Positions 60,527-64,000 of a DNA stretch of 64,000 nt are shown one piece after another. Each line of letters opens with the position of its first letter. Positions within the stretch are counted from its first letter, which is position 1. The notes under the pieces were generated by a model. That model ran no database searches. It worked only from the letters and a program-made list of their open reading frames with translations, and was not told the origin of the DNA. Origin of the DNA: Pseudarthrobacter siccitolerans (GTDB lineage Bacteria; Actinomycetota; Actinomycetes; Actinomycetales; Micrococcaceae); NCBI RefSeq assembly GCF_030823375.1, contig NZ_JAUSXB010000001.1, positions 3,720,001 to 3,784,000 of the forward strand, in the 5' to 3' direction. Both the position numbers and the translations under genes were made by a program.

Positions 60527-61618
60527 ATGAGCACCAGGCAGACCAAGAATCTTCACTTCGACATCCACGGCCGCGTCACGATCAGCGTCGACGGAAAAGC
60601 GCCGGCGGCACACCAGCTCCGGACCATGCTGGCGTGTTTCGCCACGGACGCTGAACGGCCGGCCGACATCGTCGTCGATGACCGGCCGGAGCCACTGCCG
60701 GATGCTGGCCTGCTCGAGCACGAGCTTGCGTACACGGAGACCGGCGTGCGTTTCAATGCCGACCGGGTCCAGGTGGTGAGGGACGCAGAGCAATGGCGCG
60801 TACACGGATCGGGCGAGCTGTTGACCTCTGTGGTCCCTGTTCTCGACGCCGCCATGATCGCTCGAGGAGCTGCGATGATCCATGCGGCAACGATGGCGTA
60901 CCGGGGCCACGCGATCGCGCTTCCCGCGGCCGGAGGGACCGGTAAGACGAGCACCGCCGCAAAGCTGATGCGGCGTGAGGGCTGGTCGTTTATGGGCGAC
61001 GACTGGGCCTTCCTCGCCGAGGACGCCACACTGCTCGGCTATGCGAAGCCGATGTTCATCAAGCCGCATCACCGGGCCATCTACCCGCACCTGTTCGAAG
61101 GCGTCCGGAAGCCCCTTGTCCCCCCACGGTTCTCGCAGACCGTCGGCAGTCTCACCACGCTGGTGCACCCGTACGTCATCCGTTATCCGCGGCTCGCGGA
61201 CTTCTCCCGCCGGTGGTCGCCCGAACACCGCATGGTTGACGCGGCCACCGCGTTCCCCGGGCGGGAAGTGACCACCACGGCCCCGCTCGCGGCCGCCATC
61301 TATGTTGAGCGGTTCGAAGGAACCAAGACCCGGATTCTCGACCGGACGACCGATTGGATGGTCGACCGCATGATCGGAAACTTCCACATCGAGATGGCAG
61401 GCTTCTCGCAGCGGGTTGTCACCGGCCTGGCAGCCACGTCCGTCGTCCCGTGGCGCGAGCACTTCGCAGCGAAAGGCCTCGTGCTGAGCAAAGCACTGGA
61501 CGGACGTCCCTGCCACCTGCTGCAGGTGCCCGCGGCGTACTCGGCCGACGAGGCGTCGGACGACATCGTCCGGCATCTTGAGGAGCTGCTGCCGTCGGTC
61601 CTCGACGAGCAGGTCTGA
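60527..61618 (+). CDS. HprK-like P-loop protein in the polysaccharide cluster
   Basis: 363 aa. Walker A AIALPAAGGTGKTSTAAKLMRREGWSFMGDDWAFL at about residues 130-165 matches the P-loop and following acidic DD of HPr kinase/phosphorylase-like proteins, which lack HPr partners in such clusters. The N-terminal ~120 residues are beta-rich; the C-terminal part (YVERFEGTKTRI, FSQRVVTGLAATSVVPWREHF) is unrecognised. GGGGACGACC precedes the ATG. The 181-nt gap before it (60346-60526) shows no supported gene. May phosphorylate a sugar, lipid or protein of the pathway. Confidence 0.75.
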   Translation: MSTRQTKNLHFDIHGRVTISVDGKAPAAHQLRTMLACFATDAERPADIVVDDRPEPLPDAGLLEHELAYTETGVRFNADRVQVVRDAEQWRVHGSGELLTSVVPVLDAAMIARGAAMIHAATMAYRGHAIALPAAGGTGKTSTAAKLMRREGWSFMGDDWAFLAEDATLLGYAKPMFIKPHHRAIYPHLFEGVRKPLVPPRFSQTVGSLTTLVHPYVIRYPRLADFSRRWSPEHRMVDAATAFPGREVTTTAPLAAAIYVERFEGTKTRILDRTTDWMVDRMIGNFHIEMAGFSQRVVTGLAATSVVPWREHFAAKGLVLSKALDGRPCHLLQVPAAYSADEASDDIVRHLEELLPSVLDEQV

Positions 61619-61631
61619 GGGGTTGGACACA

Positions 61632-62444
61632 GTGGGCCCCAACCCTGCCGAAGTCACCGCCGTCGTACCGGCCCGCAACGCGGAGCAAATGCTCCCGCGC
61701 TGTCTGGAGGCCCTGCGTCAGTCCGGCGTGGCCGAGATCATCGTGGTGGACGGATGCTCCACCGACGGCACCGTCGACCTCGCCCTCGCGGCCGGTGCCC
61801 GGGTCCTAAGCGACGAGGGGCGCGGCCTGCCGTGGGCTCGAACGCTCGGTGTGCAGAGCAGCACCACCCGTTGGGTCCTGCTCGTCGACTCCGACGTCGT
61901 GTTCGGGCCCGGAGGGGTTGCGGACCTGCTCACGGAGCTCGTCGAGGAAGGCTACGATGCCCTCCAGGCCGGGCTGGAGAGCGTCGCCGGCCCGGGCTAC
62001 TGGGGGCAGGCGCTGGCACGTCACCACCGCACTGGCCGCAGCCGCAACTGGTTCGGGCTGGTAGCGACCGTCGTGGACCGGGAACTGATGCTGGGTGTGG
62101 GTTTCGACGACACCTTCAAGTCAGGCGAGGACATCGAACTGCGTTGGCGGATGCGGAATTCCGGGATGCGCACTGCGGTGTCACGCCGGGTCGTCGTCGA
62201 ACACCGTTTCGCAGCGGACGACTTCGACTTCGCGCTCGACCAGTTCCTCATGGACGGAACAGGACTGGGAAAGATGATCCGCAAACACGGCTGGCGCGGT
62301 GCGAGGTTGGCGCTGCTGCCCGCCGCCGCGGCAGTTCGGGGCAGTGCCTTGAGCCTTGCGGCGGGGCAACCCCGGTGGCTGCGCTACTACATAGCCTTCT
62401 GCTGGTACAACTACGCGGGTTTGGTCAAGGGTTTCGCGTCGTGA
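61632..62444 (+). CDS. GT2-family glycosyltransferase
   Basis: 270 aa. VTAVVPARNAEQMLPRCLEALRQSGVAEIIVVDGCSTDGTVDLALAAGARV, DEGRGLPWARTLGVQSSTTRWVLLVDSDVVFGPGGVADLL (DSD metal motif) and GVGFDDTFKSGEDIELRWRMRNSGMRT. GTG 61632 is chosen, with GAGGGG 9 nt upstream; TTG 61623 would overlap it. The stop overlaps the next start (GTGA). Confidence 0.86.
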   Translation: MGPNPAEVTAVVPARNAEQMLPRCLEALRQSGVAEIIVVDGCSTDGTVDLALAAGARVLSDEGRGLPWARTLGVQSSTTRWVLLVDSDVVFGPGGVADLLTELVEEGYDALQAGLESVAGPGYWGQALARHHRTGRSRNWFGLVATVVDRELMLGVGFDDTFKSGEDIELRWRMRNSGMRTAVSRRVVVEHRFAADDFDFALDQFLMDGTGLGKMIRKHGWRGARLALLPAAAAVRGSALSLAAGQPRWLRYYIAFCWYNYAGLVKGFAS

Positions 62445-63724
62445 GCGCCTTGAGGGGGGACCGAGCCGTGGACGCCCCGCCCGTCCGGCACTCCGCCCTG
62501 CGCAGCTCACTCGGCCTCATCATCGCCAAAGGCGCCCAGACCGGCTCAGGTTTCGCCTTCTGGGTGGTGGCCGCGCATGCTGCGTCCGAGCGTGAGGTCG
62601 GGCTCACTACGGCGGCGGTCTCGGCGGTGTTGATCTGCGCACAGCTCGCGGTGCTTGGCGCCGGGTCGGCCGTGATCGTCTCCATCGGGCGGGGGGAACC
62701 GCCGGCACGGGTGCTGGATGCGGCGTTCGGCATCGTGGCACTGGCCAGCACCGTGTTGGGCCTCGGGTACCTCCTGCTGCAGTCGGCCGTGGCGCCGGAC
62801 ACGGCCTCGGTATCGGTTCTCTTCTGGCTCATGTTCCTCGTGGCCGCCGTCACCGGGACCATGGGCACCGTGCTGGACCAGGCGCTCGTGGCACTGGGAC
62901 GCGGTGCCAGCGCGACCTTGAGGTACACGGTGGGCGGTCTGGTCTCGCTCGGGGCTGCAGCACTCGTGGCCTGGCAAGCGAATCCCGCCGCGGCGGACGT
63001 GCTGATGGCATGCTGGACCCTTGGCACCGCCTCTACGTGCATCGTGGGTGTGGTCCAGTTGCGCAGACTCGTCGGCTACCGGCCGCGGCCATCCTTGCAC
63101 CCGGCGCGTGGCCGTCCGCTGCTGATGGTGGGCATTCCAAACCAGCTCCTCACCCTCACCGAGCGCGCCCCCGGGCTGGTGCTGCCGCTCCTGCTCGTCC
63201 ACATCGTATCTCCCGAGGCTGCTGCCTACTGGTATCCTGCGTGGATGATGGCTTGGGCGGCCTACACCGCCCCGATGCTGATGGGCATCGTTCAGTTTTC
63301 CGAGGGTGTGCGGGAGCCTGGCCGCCTCGTGTCGACCACCTGGGCCACACTCCGGTGGTCGCTCGCCATAGGAGGCCTGGCTGCCGTCGTCCTCATCGTC
63401 TTCGCCCGCCCCCTGCTCCATCTGCTGGGAGACCGGTACGCTGATGCATCCGCCGGCGCCCTGCGGTGGCTGGCGGCCGGTGTGGTTGCCTATGCGGTGC
63501 TGCAGTCTTACAACGCCGTGTGCCGGGCCCGCGGCCGCTACGCGGAGGCCATCACGGTCGGCGTGGTCCTCGCAGTCGCCCTCTGCGTCGCAGCATTGTC
63601 CGCCGCCGAAAGCGGTCCCAGCGCCATGGCCCTTACCTGGCTGGTGGTGCTCTCCATCGGAGCCCTGGCGGTCGGCCTTCGGCTGCTCGCAGTCCTCCGG
63701 CACGTCAAACAGGAGGTACGATGA
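62441..63724 (+). CDS. Polysaccharide flippase-like membrane protein (MOP/Wzx type)
   Basis: 427 aa with about 12 hydrophobic segments spaced as in Wzx/MATE-like polysaccharide transporters (LGLIIAKGAQTGSGFAFWVVAA, VSAVLICAQLAVLGAGSAVIV, PLLLVHIVSPEAAAYWYPAWMMAWAAYTAPML, VVAYAVLQSYNAVCRARGRYAEA). Probably moves lipid-linked glycan units across the membrane. GTG 62441 overlaps the upstream stop; a longer open frame to 61754 only shadows the glycosyltransferase gene. The next gene overlaps by ATGA. Confidence 0.82.
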   Translation: MSALRGDRAVDAPPVRHSALRSSLGLIIAKGAQTGSGFAFWVVAAHAASEREVGLTTAAVSAVLICAQLAVLGAGSAVIVSIGRGEPPARVLDAAFGIVALASTVLGLGYLLLQSAVAPDTASVSVLFWLMFLVAAVTGTMGTVLDQALVALGRGASATLRYTVGGLVSLGAAALVAWQANPAAADVLMACWTLGTASTCIVGVVQLRRLVGYRPRPSLHPARGRPLLMVGIPNQLLTLTERAPGLVLPLLLVHIVSPEAAAYWYPAWMMAWAAYTAPMLMGIVQFSEGVREPGRLVSTTWATLRWSLAIGGLAAVVLIVFARPLLHLLGDRYADASAGALRWLAAGVVAYAVLQSYNAVCRARGRYAEAITVGVVLAVALCVAALSAAESGPSAMALTWLVVLSIGALAVGLRLLAVLRHVKQEVR

Positions 63725-64000
63725 CCAGCACGCTTGATGCGCCGAGCCGCTTAGACAGGCGCTGGAAACCCCGTGACCTGTGGTGCGCCCTCGCGGGACT
63801 CGTGTCACTGGTGCTCGCCGCGGGGGCCGCTTCCACAGTGTCCTTGCCCGTGAACAGCGATCTGGGGCTCGTCGCCGTCCTGCCCTACCCGTTCTGGGTG
63901 GGGGTCCTGATACTTAACGCCGCCTTCTTCGTGGCCTTGCGCGGGGACTCCGCGGGACCGGCGAGCCGACCGGTGATGGTCTGGCTCGTGGCTGTGCTTG
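63721..64000 (+). CDS. Membrane protein, 3'-truncated by window edge
   Basis: Starts ATG 63721 after AGGAGGTACG, overlapping the flippase stop. 93 residues are visible: MTSTLDAPSRLDRRWKPRDLW, then a hydrophobic helix (CALAGLVSLVLAAGAASTVSL) and two more (LVAVLPYPFWVGVLILNAAFFVAL; PVMVWLVAVL). Layout resembles multi-pass glycosyltransferase or polymerase proteins of such clusters, but there is too little sequence to name it. Confidence 0.75.
   Translation, partial: MTSTLDAPSRLDRRWKPRDLWCALAGLVSLVLAAGAASTVSLPVNSDLGLVAVLPYPFWVGVLILNAAFFVALRGDSAGPASRPVMVWLVAVL

Noticed and set aside
60237-60530. Small frame between the second GT2 gene and the HprK-like gene
   Set aside because: Pro/Ala/Thr-rich translation without motif, mostly overlapping the GT2 gene end; no ribosome site.
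61754-62440. Upstream extension of the flippase frame, giving 656 aa
   Set aside because: It shadows the GT2 gene and is Arg-rich noise; GTG 62441 overlaps the upstream stop as in coupled genes.
1-64000. CRISPR array, tRNA/rRNA genes, IS elements or phage attachment sites
   Set aside because: No regularly spaced repeats, RNA-gene signatures, transposase or integrase sequence was recognised on either strand.

Overview
The window is high-GC actinobacterial DNA. Gene content and protein sequences (PcrA with a Tudor-like C-terminus, a corynebacterial/Arthrobacter-type inositol cluster with a Cgl0159-type aldolase, a DUF6318 lipoprotein, GTG/TTG starts with GGAG-type ribosome sites) point to the Micrococcaceae, most likely Arthrobacter or Pseudarthrobacter. 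It looks chromosomal. I found no rRNA, tRNA, IS element, phage or CRISPR.

Layout. 1-4.4 kb: 3' part of pcrA, an MGT-family glycosyltransferase and a lipoprotein. 4.6-6.8 kb: sucCD. 6.9-7.7 kb: an SRPBCC protein with its ArsR-type regulator. 7.9-18.4 kb: a tautomerase followed by a myo-inositol catabolic operon (iolC, aldolase, iolD, iolA, iolE, iolG, iolH-like, iolT). 18.4-18.9 kb: remnants of a divergent marR/MFS pair. 18.9-24.4 kb: a TIM-barrel isomerase, LacI regulator, iolB, GntR regulator and second sugar porter. 24.5-28.4 kb: LOG-like protein, matrixin-type protease, ferritin-like/VIT1 transporter and a small acidic protein. 28.5-34 kb: solute symporter, XRE-cupin regulator, agmatinase-family hydrolase and TPP enzyme, which together suggest breakdown of a guanidino compound. 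34.2-36.9 kb: MarR plus DHA2 efflux pump. 37-40.8 kb: a heterodimeric ABC exporter whose second half is frameshifted. 40.9-45.2 kb: thioesterase, small membrane protein and an McrBC type IV restriction system. 45.3-48.2 kb: a two-component system and a histidine-less Hpt-like protein. 48.5-58 kb: Vsr endonuclease, PPOX-family protein, NCS1 permease, two secreted proteins, an OYE flavoenzyme, Tex and small hypotheticals. 58.5-64 kb: start of a polysaccharide cluster (three GT2 enzymes, an HprK-like protein, a flippase-like protein and a truncated membrane protein).

How the parts work together. IolT imports inositol; IolG, IolE, IolD, IolB, IolC, the aldolase and IolA convert it to acetyl-CoA and a C3 product feeding central metabolism. 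Two regulatory circuits can be read from the DNA. A 14-16 bp palindrome (TTAGAGCGCTCTAA core) overlaps the -10 box of both the TIM-barrel gene and the second sugar porter, so the LacI protein encoded between them is the likely repressor. A second motif (TGACATAC core) sits before the tautomerase, iolC, the GntR gene and the second sugar porter, and suggests an inositol regulon run by the GntR protein.

The most notable items are the McrBC system (an EVE-like region in McrB and Asn at the second PD-(D/E)xK acidic position in McrC), the paired operator circuits, the frameshifted ABC exporter, the Hpt-like protein lacking its histidine, the collapsed marR/MFS locus, and two families of related terminator hairpins scattered through the window.
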